From a virus, in the IMG/VR virus record IMGVR_UViG_3300042402_001861, positions 1 to 64,000 of that record: a DNA stretch of 64,000 nucleotides; one strand, given 5' to 3'. Of this stretch, positions 1 through 8,921 are shown piece after piece. Positions within the stretch are counted from its first letter, which is position 1, and each line of letters opens with the position of its first letter. The notes beneath the pieces were generated by a model that searched no databases, had not been told where the DNA came from, and worked only from the letters and a program-made list of their open reading frames with translations. The translations under genes were made by a program, and so were the position numbers.

Positions 1-66
1 CGTTGCGGGATCGGGAATCGGTATTGTCACATCGGGCAGAACTGACACCCTGTACAACATTGGTGT
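1..66 (+). repeat. Exact 66-base direct repeat, copy 1
   Basis: Bases 1-66 are identical to 283-348, in the same frame of the fibre gene. The offset of 282 bases equals 94 codons, so the repeat is one shaft repeat unit copied without divergence, unlike the looser repeats around it. Confidence 0.9.
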
Positions 67-3000
67 CACTTCGTTCAATGGTTTGACAGGAAATGTCTCT
101 CTAACTGGATCAGGAGCAATTCTTCATACCGTATCGGGCACTACCACCACTTTGGGTGCGAGACTTGCCACCACCTCGGTCACGGGTGTCGCTTCTTTCA
201 ACAATGTCCACTTCACCGTAGACACAACGGGGCATGTTCAACTTGCCCCCGCCTTTCAAGCCACAGGTGATACAGTCATCACCGTTGCGGGATCGGGAAT
301 CGGTATTGTCACATCGGGCAGAACTGACACCCTGTACAACATTGGTGTGACCTCGTTCAACGGGTTCACGGGTGCCGTACAGGTAACTGGATCGGGAGCA
401 ATTCTCCATACCGTCTCAGGTACAACAACAACGCTAGGTGCAAGACTTGCAACCACGGCTGTCACAGGTGTCGCTTCGTTCAACAATGTCCGTTTTACAG
501 CCACTACTACAGGGCATATTGATCTTGCTGCGGCTTTCCAAGTCACGGGAGATACAGTTGTTGCGGGATCTGCAATCAACATTAGCACTAGCGGAACGAC
601 CAAGACCATCAACAATATTGGTGTGACCTCGTTCAATGGTGCGACAGGTGCAGTCACATTCACGGTTCCGTTGGCAACGACAAGCCTTACTGGAACAGCA
701 TCCTTCAATCCAAGCCGTTTCCAAGTCTCGGCTACTGGAAATGTGGATCTGCTTGCTGCATTCCAAGTCACAGGTCAGACTGTTGTCTCGGGTGGTGCAT
801 CGCAACTTGTTACGACTTCGGGCAACACAGTAACAATCGACAACCGTGTTGCCACCTCAAGCGTCACGGGAGTTGCCTCCTTCAGCAGCACATTCTTTAC
901 TGTGTCGGCTACAGGCAGCGTACAACTTGCTACGGCTTACCAAGCAACTGGATCAGGAATTGCAACAGTTCCTCTTGCAACCACATCCCTGACAGGTACG
1001 GCTTCGTTCAACCCAAACAGGTTCCAAGTTTCTGCCACGGGCAATGTCGATCTGCTTGCTGCATTCCAAGTCACAGGACAGACAGTAGTTTCGGGCGGTG
1101 CATCACAACTCGTATCGACTTCGGGAAATACTGTAACGATTGATAATCGTATTGCCACTTCAAGTGTCACGGGTGTTGCATCGTTCAATGCTACTCGCTT
1201 TACAGTATCGGCAGCGGGTGCGGTAGACCTTGCTGCTGCCTTCCAAGCAACTGGTGACACCATTGTCGCAGGATCCGCTATCAACTTCAGCACTAGCGGA
1301 ACGACCAAGACCATCAACAACATTGGTGTCACCTCGTTCAACGGGTTCACGGGTGCCGTACAGGTAACTGGTTCGGGAGCAATTCTCCATACTGTATCAG
1401 GTACAACAACAACGCTAGGTGCAAGACTTGCAACCACGGCGGTCACGGGTGTTGCCTCGTTCAACACTAATGATTTTGTTGCTTCCACAACGGGGCATGT
1501 CAGTCTTACAGGTACGGTTGCACGGACAAATACAACCAACAACTTCACAGCAATTCAGGCGTTCCCGAATGGACTTTCTGCCCAAGGCGCAACCTTTGCG
1601 GGAATGGTAAGTGTTGCCGATTTCTTGGCGAGAACTGTTGGTGGTGACGAGGGAGGTGAGATCAAACTTGGTCTTGCTCAAACAAACACGACCCTGACAG
1701 GAAACGCCGTCACAATTGATGTATACCAAAACAGACTCCGCATCTTTGAGAGTGGTGGCTCGGCTAGAGGCTACTACATGGATCTGTCCGCTGGTTCGGC
1801 AGGAGCGGGATCCCAACTTGCAACATCTACACCATATTCTCCACCTTTGGCGACTACAAGCGTCACGGGTGTCGCTTCCTTCCGTGCTGCCGACTTTGAT
1901 GTTTCCACAACGGGTTCAGTAAGCCTTACTGGAACTGTTGCGAGAACTAACACATCACAGACCTTTACTGGATTGCAGACTTTTAGTTCCGGCATTTCCG
2001 CCAACGGAATTACGGGAACTCTTCTGACCGCAGCACAGACCAACATCACTTCAGTCGGAACTTTGACTTCCTTGGCTTCCGCAGGACTCACTTCCTCTCA
2101 GAGGATCAATATCACCAACGGTGGTCTATCGGCAGCAGGACCAGTATTCATCCAATCCAATGGCTTGAGTGTCACAGGAGGAATTGCCGGAACTCTTCTG
2201 ACCGCAGCACAGACCAACATCACATCGGTTGGTGTACTCAACGGACTGTCCGTCAACAATGGTCTGAGTGTCACGGGTGGATTGAGTGTAACAGGTGGAG
2301 AAGCAATCTTTGGCGGCAGCAGGATTCAATCTGGTGGGTTGAGTGTGACTGGTGGTGCAAATATCACGGGAGGCTCCTTATTCTTCGGAGACATAGAAGT
2401 CTATGATGGTGCTTTCATCCGTACAGGCGGTCTTTCGGTTACTGGCGGAATCGCAGGAACCATCAGCACAGCAGCACAACCTAATATTACATCGCTAGGA
2501 ACTCTAACTTCCCTTACCACATCAGGTCTTCTTTCCACGCAGGCACTCAGCGTTGTAGCAGGAGCAACATTTGGAATAGGCATCTATGCACCCAACATGG
2601 TCACAGGTGTCAACGGAATCACGGGTGCAGTAAGCATCACATCCGGTTCCAACATCACGATCACACAAAGCGGAAAGACAATAACAATTGCTTCCAGCGG
2701 CGGAGGAGGTGGAAGTCCACCACCACTCGCAACATCAAGCATTACGGGCGTTGCATCCTTCCGAGCAGCAGACTTTGATGTTTCCACAACCGGTTCAGTA
2801 AGCCTGACTGGCACGGTTGCAAGAACCAATGTGGCACAGACATTTACCGCATTACAGAGTTTTTCTTCGGGTCTTTCTGCATCTGGCGGATTGACATTCA
2901 ACTCTGATCTTTCCGTCAACGGAAACATCAACGCCACCACCAAGTCCTTCGTGATCAAGCACCCCATACATGAGGGCATGACCCTGCGCTACGGATCGTT

Positions 3001-3262
3001 GGAAGGACCGGAGAATGGCGTGTATGTCCGTGGCAAGTTGGATGGCTCCAATGTCATAGAACTTCCCGACTACTGGAAGAACCTTGTCCATGAAGACAGC
3101 ATCACCGTGAATCTGACACCAATTGGCTCTTCAAACTCACACTTTGTGAAGAAGATCACCGACAACACAGTCATCGTGGGAAGCCGTTCGGGGAAGATCA
3201 ACTGCTTCTATGTGGTCTATGGAGAGCGCAAGGATGTGGATCGCCTGACCGTGGAGTATTGA
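1..3262 (+). CDS. Repeat-built tail fibre/adhesin protein (5' end outside window)
   Basis: The frame is open at the first base (codons start at base 2) with no stop upstream, so the N-terminus lies outside the window; at least 1086 codons are visible. Most of the protein is degenerate Ser/Thr/Gly/Val-rich repeats built around 'LATTSVTGVASFN' and 'VTSFNGFTGAV', then a zone of 'GLSVTGG' repeats at about bases 2160-2460. This composition is typical of beta-structured trimeric fibre shafts. The last ~107 residues (from about base 2942) form a different, compact domain beginning 'KSFVIKHPIHEGM' with 'RYGSLEGPENGVY', which I recognise as a conserved C-terminal domain of structural proteins in marine T4-like phages. 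It is the first of a run of adhesin-like genes. The role in host recognition is inferred from composition and neighbours. Confidence 0.8.
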   Translation, partial: VAGSGIGIVTSGRTDTLYNIGVTSFNGLTGNVSLTGSGAILHTVSGTTTTLGARLATTSVTGVASFNNVHFTVDTTGHVQLAPAFQATGDTVITVAGSGIGIVTSGRTDTLYNIGVTSFNGFTGAVQVTGSGAILHTVSGTTTTLGARLATTAVTGVASFNNVRFTATTTGHIDLAAAFQVTGDTVVAGSAINISTSGTTKTINNIGVTSFNGATGAVTFTVPLATTSLTGTASFNPSRFQVSATGNVDLLAAFQVTGQTVVSGGASQLVTTSGNTVTIDNRVATSSVTGVASFSSTFFTVSATGSVQLATAYQATGSGIATVPLATTSLTGTASFNPNRFQVSATGNVDLLAAFQVTGQTVVSGGASQLVSTSGNTVTIDNRIATSSVTGVASFNATRFTVSAAGAVDLAAAFQATGDTIVAGSAINFSTSGTTKTINNIGVTSFNGFTGAVQVTGSGAILHTVSGTTTTLGARLATTAVTGVASFNTNDFVASTTGHVSLTGTVARTNTTNNFTAIQAFPNGLSAQGATFAGMVSVADFLARTVGGDEGGEIKLGLAQTNTTLTGNAVTIDVYQNRLRIFESGGSARGYYMDLSAGSAGAGSQLATSTPYSPPLATTSVTGVASFRAADFDVSTTGSVSLTGTVARTNTSQTFTGLQTFSSGISANGITGTLLTAAQTNITSVGTLTSLASAGLTSSQRINITNGGLSAAGPVFIQSNGLSVTGGIAGTLLTAAQTNITSVGVLNGLSVNNGLSVTGGLSVTGGEAIFGGSRIQSGGLSVTGGANITGGSLFFGDIEVYDGAFIRTGGLSVTGGIAGTISTAAQPNITSLGTLTSLTTSGLLSTQALSVVAGATFGIGIYAPNMVTGVNGITGAVSITSGSNITITQSGKTITIASSGGGGGSPPPLATSSITGVASFRAADFDVSTTGSVSLTGTVARTNVAQTFTALQSFSSGLSASGGLTFNSDLSVNGNINATTKSFVIKHPIHEGMTLRYGSLEGPENGVYVRGKLDGSNVIELPDYWKNLVHEDSITVNLTPIGSSNSHFVKKITDNTVIVGSRSGKINCFYVVYGERKDVDRLTVEY
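283..348 (+). repeat. Exact 66-base direct repeat, copy 2
   Basis: Second copy of the repeat at 1-66. Further near-identical units occur in the same gene, for example around 348-468 against 1329-1449 (offset 981) and around 721-870 against 1024-1173 (offset 303); both offsets are multiples of three. Confidence 0.9.
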
Positions 3263-3263
3263 C

Positions 3264-4013
3264 ATGGCAGTCGCATACAACAACTCACAAATCGTAACTG
3301 ATGGGCTGTTTCTCTACTACGATGCCAAGAATCCAAGATCGTATCCGGGTGCGGGACTGACTTTCAGCAACATCATGAGTAACCAATATCACGGGGTGAA
3401 GCAAGGAGCGTCTGGACCGACATTCCCAATGTACAATTCCGATGGGTTCTTCACATTCAATGGAGGAACATCTTCAAACAATTGGTCACGCTTCAGCGCC
3501 GTTTCTGTTCCAGGCTTGAGCAGCATTTCTTTTGAAATATGGTGGAGGACCACGGCGCTCAATGCAGACCAAAATCCAATTTCGGCAGGAGGACCAGACA
3601 GCAACCTGTATGGGTGGTTTTCATACTCCACAAGGTTGTTTCCTGCTGAAAATAAATTGTGGTATTCTTTTTGTGATGGGTCAGGAGGAAATCCGGCATA
3701 CGCATTTCTTGACTTCGGTAGCAGCCATCCGGGCATAGCAAACGGAAACTGGCATCACACCGTTGGAACATGGGACTTTGCAACACAGACGGGAAGGGGT
3801 TACTATGATTCCGTACTCAAGGGAACCGTGACCGGACCAACAAGCACACCTCTTGGAATATCCGGTCATTCCTTGAGATTAGGAGTAAGATCAGACATTC
3901 AGGGAGGTCACTTCTTTGGTGACATTGCGTTGGTGAGATTATACAATCGGGCGCTTACGCCCGAGGAAGTCAAGCAAAATTACACCGCAATGCTAGGAAG
4001 GTTCGGCATCTGA
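3264..4013 (+). CDS. Concanavalin/LamG-like adhesin, paralogue 1
   Basis: 249 residues. It opens with 'IVTDGLFLYYDAKNPRSYPG' and ends with 'RLYNRALTPEEVKQNYTAML' followed by GRFGI. These ends bracket a beta-sandwich of the LamG/concanavalin type, which generally binds carbohydrate or host surface glycans. Five more full-length paralogues lie at 4013, 4726, 54857, 56413 and 57156. The ATG follows the fibre gene stop by one base, and the stop overlaps the next start (TGATG), so the genes are translationally coupled. It probably acts as a fibre tip or decoration protein. The fold is recognised from signature motifs; ligand unknown. Confidence 0.75.
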   Translation: MAVAYNNSQIVTDGLFLYYDAKNPRSYPGAGLTFSNIMSNQYHGVKQGASGPTFPMYNSDGFFTFNGGTSSNNWSRFSAVSVPGLSSISFEIWWRTTALNADQNPISAGGPDSNLYGWFSYSTRLFPAENKLWYSFCDGSGGNPAYAFLDFGSSHPGIANGNWHHTVGTWDFATQTGRGYYDSVLKGTVTGPTSTPLGISGHSLRLGVRSDIQGGHFFGDIALVRLYNRALTPEEVKQNYTAMLGRFGI

Positions 4014-4726
4014 TGGCCCTTTCGCACTCACCATCAATCGTGACTGACGGCTTGGTGCTGTGCTTGGACGCAGCGAATAGCCGTTCCTATCCCGGCAGCG
4101 GAACTGCCTGCTATGATCTGAGCAACCGTGTTGCGGCGGGAGTATTGCAAAACGGAACAACTTTCAGTTCCTCCAATCTAGGCAGTTTTGTTTTTGACGG
4201 AACAAATGACAGAATACAGATAGATTCTCCGTTTGGTGACATAGATTGGGCAGGCAGAGCATGGTCGCTGTCTCTTTGGTCAAAATGGGATGCCTTTGGC
4301 GACAGAGGAATGATAAATTTGAATTCGGCCAACAATACACATTATTGTCTCAATATGATATGTGGTTATGGTGGATTTTATTGGTACTTCATACAAAATT
4401 CCACAACCAATCAAGCACCTTTCTTCACTTCAAGTTCACCTGTGGCAGTAAACCAAATATTCAATTTCACCATGACATACAATGGAAACGGAGTATTTCC
4501 CGCATTATCAAATGTTTCCAACATAAGATTCTATATCGATGGAAATCTAGTTTCTACAACCGTAGGTGGTGGTGCCACTATTACCAATCAAAGCGGAATA
4601 CAGTTGGGTGGAACAAACTATGCATTTGATGGCAATCTTTATCATGTTTCAATGTACAACCGAGTGCTAGCAGAGCAAGATGTGAGACAGAACTTCAACG
4701 CCATCAGAGGAAGGTTTGGTATCTAA
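4013..4726 (+). CDS. Concanavalin/LamG-like adhesin, paralogue 2
   Basis: 237 residues with the family start 'IVTDGLVLCLDAANSRSYPG' and family end 'MYNRVLAEQDVRQNFNAIRG' followed by RFGI. The core contains 'WSLSLWSKWDAFGDRGMINL' and 'IRFYIDGNLV', typical inner strands of a LamG-like sandwich. Start and stop codons overlap those of its neighbours (TGATG before it, TAATG after it). A 30-base tract near the start (4049-4078) is identical in the next paralogue while the cores differ strongly, consistent with module exchange. Function is inferred as surface-glycan binding. Confidence 0.75.
   Translation: MALSHSPSIVTDGLVLCLDAANSRSYPGSGTACYDLSNRVAAGVLQNGTTFSSSNLGSFVFDGTNDRIQIDSPFGDIDWAGRAWSLSLWSKWDAFGDRGMINLNSANNTHYCLNMICGYGGFYWYFIQNSTTNQAPFFTSSSPVAVNQIFNFTMTYNGNGVFPALSNVSNIRFYIDGNLVSTTVGGGATITNQSGIQLGGTNYAFDGNLYHVSMYNRVLAEQDVRQNFNAIRGRFGI
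4049..4078 (+). repeat. 30-base tract shared between LamG paralogues
   Basis: Bases 4049-4078 are identical to 4762-4791 in the next paralogue. The tract encodes the conserved 'GLVLCLDAAN' segment that precedes the variable core, so it could serve as a crossover point between paralogues. Confidence 0.85.
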
Positions 4727-5418
4727 TGGCAGTCTTCTCTGGACCGGAAATGGTTGAAGATGGCTTGGTGCTGTGCTTGGACGCAGCGAATCCTCGTTCA
4801 TACCCCCGAAGCGGGACAACTTGGTTTGACTTGAGCGGCAGGGGAAATCACGGTACATTGAAAAATGGCCCTACATTCAATGCAAATCTTGCTGGAGGCT
4901 CAATCGTATTTGATGGTACAAATGACTTTGTGGATGGTAGTTTGTCTTGCAGTAACACGCAGTATTCATTGGATTGGTGGCAGTATGCCCTGACTGCTTC
5001 TAACTACAACAACTACATCAGATTGGGTCCAAGTGATGGTAGTGGATGGGGAAGTTTCTTGTTTCACTACAACGGACCTGTTCCTGCATTCATTTCTGTA
5101 GGAACGGATACTGCAACAAGAATGCAAGCACCACAATTAAATGGAAGTTATGCAGTTACTTTGAATGCATGGCAGCACTACGCATGGTCGTTTGACAATG
5201 GCACAGCAAGACTTTACCATAATGGTTCTTTATTCCAAACAAAATCTATGAATGTTTCCACCAACAGTACATTTACCGAATATAGCGTAAGTTGGTCAGG
5301 GAGTGGATCACAAATAAATGGTTATGTTTCCAATTTCAAAGTCTATAGTCAGAAAGTGCTTTCTGACATTGAAGTAAGACAAAACTTCAACGCCCTCAGG
5401 GGAAGATTTGACATCTAA
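4726..5418 (+). CDS. Concanavalin/LamG-like adhesin, paralogue 3
   Basis: 230 residues. It starts 'MVEDGLVLCLDAANPRSYPR', continues 'TTWFDLSGRGNHGTLKNGPT' and 'IVFDGTNDFVDG', and ends with the family tail 'QNFNALRGRFDI'. The core has the expected strand pattern ('HYAWSFDNGTARLYHNGSLF'). Its start overlaps the previous stop (TAATG). The 26 bases at 4810-4835 are identical to 57240-57265 in a paralogue about 52 kb away. Predicted role: receptor-binding or decoration protein at the fibre tip. Confidence 0.75.
   Translation: MAVFSGPEMVEDGLVLCLDAANPRSYPRSGTTWFDLSGRGNHGTLKNGPTFNANLAGGSIVFDGTNDFVDGSLSCSNTQYSLDWWQYALTASNYNNYIRLGPSDGSGWGSFLFHYNGPVPAFISVGTDTATRMQAPQLNGSYAVTLNAWQHYAWSFDNGTARLYHNGSLFQTKSMNVSTNSTFTEYSVSWSGSGSQINGYVSNFKVYSQKVLSDIEVRQNFNALRGRFDI
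4810..4835 (+). repeat. 26-base tract shared with a LamG gene 52 kb away
   Basis: Bases 4810-4835 are identical to 57240-57265. Both encode the 'SGTTWFDLS' segment next to the variable core of LamG-like paralogues. Exact DNA identity between the two arrays suggests recent exchange rather than ancient duplication alone. Confidence 0.85.
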
Positions 5419-5435
5419 TCCAAACAGAGGATCAA

Positions 5436-5702
5436 ATGGAATACCCAAACAGAAACTATCTCATCTTCAATGTGTCGGAACTGCCTATCATCGACTTCTC
5501 CCAAGTACTTGAGACATCCGCAGACACTCTCCGTAGATCCGTGGATGGAACCAAGACATTTGTGAAATGGGAGACAGAGGAGCCTTCGTTTGTACAGTCC
5601 CTGACCACCAAGGAAGGCCCATATACCCACTCAGAAATCCTTGAAATCCTGTCTGGTTCTGACTGGGTTAATCTGACCCCGATGGGATCGATAAGTGGCT
5701 AA
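5436..5702 (+). CDS. Small conserved fibre-region protein
   Basis: 88 residues containing 'IDFSQVLETSADTLRRSVDG' followed by 'TKTFVKWETEEPSFVQSLTT' and 'KEGPYTHSEIL'. I recall close relatives as small proteins of unknown function near tail-fibre genes in cyanophages and other marine T4-like phages. A clear GAGG ribosome site precedes the ATG. No membrane segment or enzymatic motif is visible. A virion or fibre-assembly role is inferred only from position between adhesin genes. Confidence 0.7.
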   Translation: MEYPNRNYLIFNVSELPIIDFSQVLETSADTLRRSVDGTKTFVKWETEEPSFVQSLTTKEGPYTHSEILEILSGSDWVNLTPMGSISG

Positions 5703-5705
5703 ATA
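5699..5705 (+). promoter_or_regulatory. Weak late-promoter-like CTAAATA box
   Basis: CTAAATA sits 8 bases before the ATG at 5713 and contains the stop codon of the upstream gene. Compared with the other boxes in this window it leaves almost no leader and no room for a ribosome site, so it may be chance. Confidence 0.3.
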
Positions 5706-5712
5706 ATCAGAA

Positions 5713-6504
5713 ATGGCTGACTCTGACAAGAACATCATCATCCGCCCCAATCGCGGTGCAACGGGATCGACCGGGCAGCCGCAGATACGGTTTGTCGGTC
5801 AGAATGCCGATCCGATCACGCTGCGAGTCCTTGACATCACGGGAAGCAGCGCCGGGGCTATCTCGTTCGAGGGTTCTGCCGGACAGTTGTTCTCCATTAC
5901 CAACTCCCTGACATCGGGAAGTATCTTCAGCGTCAACGACATTTCTGGATTACCGAGCATCGATGTCAATGCCAACGGGACCATCCTTTTCGCCGGATTC
6001 ACGGGAAATGTCGGAATCGGTGCAACGGCAGGCATATCGGGTTCGGCACAGAGATTGACCGTGGTTGGCGGAATACATGTGACGGGAGGGGCAAGCAACA
6101 TCGGCGGAACCCTGAACATGAACACGAACCTGATTCGTGACCTTGAGATGCGTGACTATTACGAGACATTGACAACGCCGACATTCTCGGGAGGTGTACT
6201 GACATGTGACCTCAATTCATCTCAGGTCTTCACTCATACCTTGCACTCTTCCATCAACCGCATCGTCCTGAGCAATGTCCCAACCAAGACAAATACGGTC
6301 ATGGGATTCACCCTTGTTGTGAAGCAAGGCACAACGGGCGGAAACACGGCTGCATTCTCGGGCATATCGGGTGCCACGACATTGTTCGCAAACAACGAGG
6401 TTCCCGTCATGTCAACTGGTGCAAACAAGACTGACATAGTTTCATATGTCACCTATGACAACGGTTCAAACTGGTTTGGATTTTTGGGAGGACAGAATTT
6501 CTGA
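5713..6504 (+). CDS. Virion structural protein with glycine-rich beta repeats
   Basis: 263 residues. It begins 'MADSDKNIIIRPNRGATGST' and continues with repeats such as 'DITGSSAGAISFEGSAGQLF', 'SLTSGSIFSVNDISGLPSID' and 'NVGIGATAGISGSAQRLTVV'. This serial pattern is common in phage fibre proteins, where a beta-prism or helix shaft is followed by a globular end (here the last ~90 residues). It lies one base upstream of the RCC1-repeat gene, so the two are probably made together and may assemble as fibre shaft and tip. No enzymatic motif seen. Confidence 0.7.
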   Translation: MADSDKNIIIRPNRGATGSTGQPQIRFVGQNADPITLRVLDITGSSAGAISFEGSAGQLFSITNSLTSGSIFSVNDISGLPSIDVNANGTILFAGFTGNVGIGATAGISGSAQRLTVVGGIHVTGGASNIGGTLNMNTNLIRDLEMRDYYETLTTPTFSGGVLTCDLNSSQVFTHTLHSSINRIVLSNVPTKTNTVMGFTLVVKQGTTGGNTAAFSGISGATTLFANNEVPVMSTGANKTDIVSYVTYDNGSNWFGFLGGQNF

Positions 6505-6505
6505 T

Positions 6506-8854
6506 ATGTTCGGTGGCATGAATTCCAACATCATTCGCAGAAAACCCGAAACAGGAAACCTTTGGGTATGGGGCAGAGGCTACAACTATGGGTTCCTTGG
6601 ACTTGGAAATCGTGTGAATCTGTCTTCGCCTGTTGCATTGGGTAGAAGAAACGACTGGTATTCTGTTTCTTCTTCGGCAACTCATGCCCTTGCATTGACC
6701 GTAGGAGGAAGATTGTGGGCATGGGGAAACAGCAACAATGGTGAAATAGGAGACAACACCAACCAACCAAGATCATCGCCTGTACAGATAGGCACCTTGA
6801 CCGACTGGACATATGCCCATGCAGGAAGAACCACTTCCTTTGCCATGAGAAGCAATGGAACATTGTGGGCATGGGGACAAAATGGTTCGGGCCAACTTGG
6901 CATCAACAGAACTACAAACACCAACAGTCCGATACAGGTCACATCGGGAGGATTCACGGGTTTTTGGAAAAGCGTAAATGTTGATGAGGCCACGGCAGCG
7001 GTTCGTGGAGATGGGACTTTGTGGACTTGTGGCCTGAACAACTATGGACAACTTGGATTAGGTGTCTTTGGCACCAATATGTCGGTACTCATGCAAGTGA
7101 CGGGAGGAAGCGGAGGCACGGGTGGCTGGAGCAAGGTATCCTCGGGAAGAACACACATATTGGCCCTGAAGGAAGATGGGACATTATGGGCAGCAGGAAA
7201 CAACAGCGCAGGACAACTTGGACTCGGCAACACGGTTTCTAGGTCTGTCTTCTTTCAGATAACTGGAGGGGCAGGAGCAACCAATGACTGGATGCTTCCC
7301 GTGGCAAACAAGGGATTCGGAAGAAAATCATTCGCAATCAAGAGAAACGGCACATTGTGGGGATGGGGATACAATAATTTCTTCTCTCTTGGCTTGGGCG
7401 ATTCGTCAAATCGTTCTGTGCCGGTTCAGATAGGAACATTCACCGACTGGGTTGCCATGATGCCAAGCACGAATGGAGGAACCTTTGGGTTGCGAAGAAA
7501 TGGAACGCTATGGATATGGGGGAACAACAATTATGGCATGGCCGGACAGAGCCTCAGCACATATGGATGGTCGCCCGTGCAGATGGGCACGGGAAACGAC
7601 TGGTCTTCTCTGCTTCAGTCGGGAAGCAACTCTTACAATTTCCTGTTTGCATTGAAGACCAATGGAACCATGTGGGCATGGGGCAGAGGACAGGGAAATT
7701 ACCGTCAGTTGGGATTGGGAAACACGACCAATTTCTCTGCCCCACAGCAGATAACCGGCGGAGGAGGCGCAACCAACGATTGGAAGATGGTCGGTCCAAG
7801 AAGGCAGGGAGGACATGCACTCAGAAACAACGGAACTCTCTGGGGTTGGGGAGAAGCATTTGACTTTCAGAATGGCGACGGAACAAGCACCACAAGATCA
7901 GTACCAACATTGGTGACAGGCGGAGCCGGGGCAACCAATGATTGGGCGACATTTTCTACTGGTCGTTCATTTTGCATGGCCATCAAGACCAATGGAACGC
8001 TTTGGGGGTGGGGAAGAAACAATTACGGTAACCTTGGATTGGGAGACACCACCACCCGATCCTTCGCCACACAGGTTGGCACCGGCAACAATTGGTCCGC
8101 TGTCAAGTGCGGATTTGCCGAAGTACTTGCCACCAAGACCGATGGAACCTTGTGGGGCTGGGGAAGAAATGCAAACGGACAACTTGGATTGCGTGACACG
8201 GTTGCAAGATCATCTCCCGTACAGATCACGGGAGCAGGGGAAACCGGCTGGACAAGGGGACTCACTTCCCTCGGCGTTGGAGGAAGGCATTGCCTTGTGA
8301 TACGAGAAAATGGAACCCTGTGGGGGTTGGGTGGATATGACGGAAGACTTCTTGGAAATGGCGTATTCGGGGGACGGTCAGTCCCCATGCAAATCACGGG
8401 TGCAACTCCCGGTGGCGGCACAAATGACTGGCTTCAGGTAAATTGTACACAAAATCAGACATTTGCATTGAAGACGGACGGCACTCTGTGGTGCTGTGGA
8501 TTTAACGGGTATTCCGTTCTTGGCCTAGGCCGTGCAGGAGAACTTCGTGGGGGTGATGGCTTCGGTCTTGTTGGCAGATTCACTCTTCAGGGAACAACGG
8601 CTGACAAGTGGAAGGATGTTTCTGGAAATGGAGTCAGCATAGCAGGAATACGCCAAGACGGAACCCTTTGGGGATGGGGGGGCAGGAATTACGGCGTTGG
8701 TTGCGTTCCTTACATGGTTCTTATCTCTTCTCCGATGTTGGTATCTTCCTTCAATGGGTGGACAACCAACATTGGAGCAACGGGAGTCAGAAACATTGGA
8801 ACCGGGATCGGTTCGGCAATGGTCATTCGCAGAAGGAAGACAGATCCGAATTGA
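6506..8854 (+). CDS. RCC1-like beta-propeller protein with 14 repeats
   Basis: 782 residues. The ATG at 6506 lies one base after the preceding stop; a longer reading from 6446 would run 59 bases into the neighbour and is not preferred. The motif 'NGTLWAWG' or close variants occurs 14 times (GNLWVWG near the start, GTLWGWGGRN near the end), each followed by 'GQLGLGNTxxRSxPxQI'-type sequence. RCC1 propellers have seven blades, so 14 copies fit two propellers in tandem. Such propellers usually bind proteins or surface ligands. With adhesin genes on its left it is probably a receptor-binding or decoration protein. No signal peptide or catalytic motif seen. Confidence 0.85.
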   Translation: MFGGMNSNIIRRKPETGNLWVWGRGYNYGFLGLGNRVNLSSPVALGRRNDWYSVSSSATHALALTVGGRLWAWGNSNNGEIGDNTNQPRSSPVQIGTLTDWTYAHAGRTTSFAMRSNGTLWAWGQNGSGQLGINRTTNTNSPIQVTSGGFTGFWKSVNVDEATAAVRGDGTLWTCGLNNYGQLGLGVFGTNMSVLMQVTGGSGGTGGWSKVSSGRTHILALKEDGTLWAAGNNSAGQLGLGNTVSRSVFFQITGGAGATNDWMLPVANKGFGRKSFAIKRNGTLWGWGYNNFFSLGLGDSSNRSVPVQIGTFTDWVAMMPSTNGGTFGLRRNGTLWIWGNNNYGMAGQSLSTYGWSPVQMGTGNDWSSLLQSGSNSYNFLFALKTNGTMWAWGRGQGNYRQLGLGNTTNFSAPQQITGGGGATNDWKMVGPRRQGGHALRNNGTLWGWGEAFDFQNGDGTSTTRSVPTLVTGGAGATNDWATFSTGRSFCMAIKTNGTLWGWGRNNYGNLGLGDTTTRSFATQVGTGNNWSAVKCGFAEVLATKTDGTLWGWGRNANGQLGLRDTVARSSPVQITGAGETGWTRGLTSLGVGGRHCLVIRENGTLWGLGGYDGRLLGNGVFGGRSVPMQITGATPGGGTNDWLQVNCTQNQTFALKTDGTLWCCGFNGYSVLGLGRAGELRGGDGFGLVGRFTLQGTTADKWKDVSGNGVSIAGIRQDGTLWGWGGRNYGVGCVPYMVLISSPMLVSSFNGWTTNIGATGVRNIGTGIGSAMVIRRRKTDPN

Positions 8855-8897
8855 GAATATAATTTATTCGATTCGTGGCTAACATTGCGTTCTTATC

Positions 8898-8904
8898 CTA
8901 AATA
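8898..8904 (+). promoter_or_regulatory. Late promoter, CTAAATA
   Basis: CTAAATA lies 17 bases before the ATG at 8922 in a 67-base intergenic gap, with a GGAG ribosome site just after it. It sits in a near-palindrome (8895-8909). It would drive the sugar-modification block. Confidence 0.6.
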
Positions 8905-8921
8905 AGGATGGAGTCTACATC

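Noticed and set aside
1-1450. CRISPR-like array
   Set aside because: The repeats are in frame, protein-coding and not separated by unique spacers of constant length.
256-1548. Long minus-strand frames opposite the first fibre gene (256-771, 937-1548)
   Set aside because: They mirror the Thr/Val/Gly repeats of the plus-strand gene; no ribosome sites, and composition is that of reversed repeats.
3264-5418. Diversity-generating retroelement
   Set aside because: LamG cores vary, but no reverse transcriptase and no template/variable repeat pair with adenine-specific changes is visible in the window.
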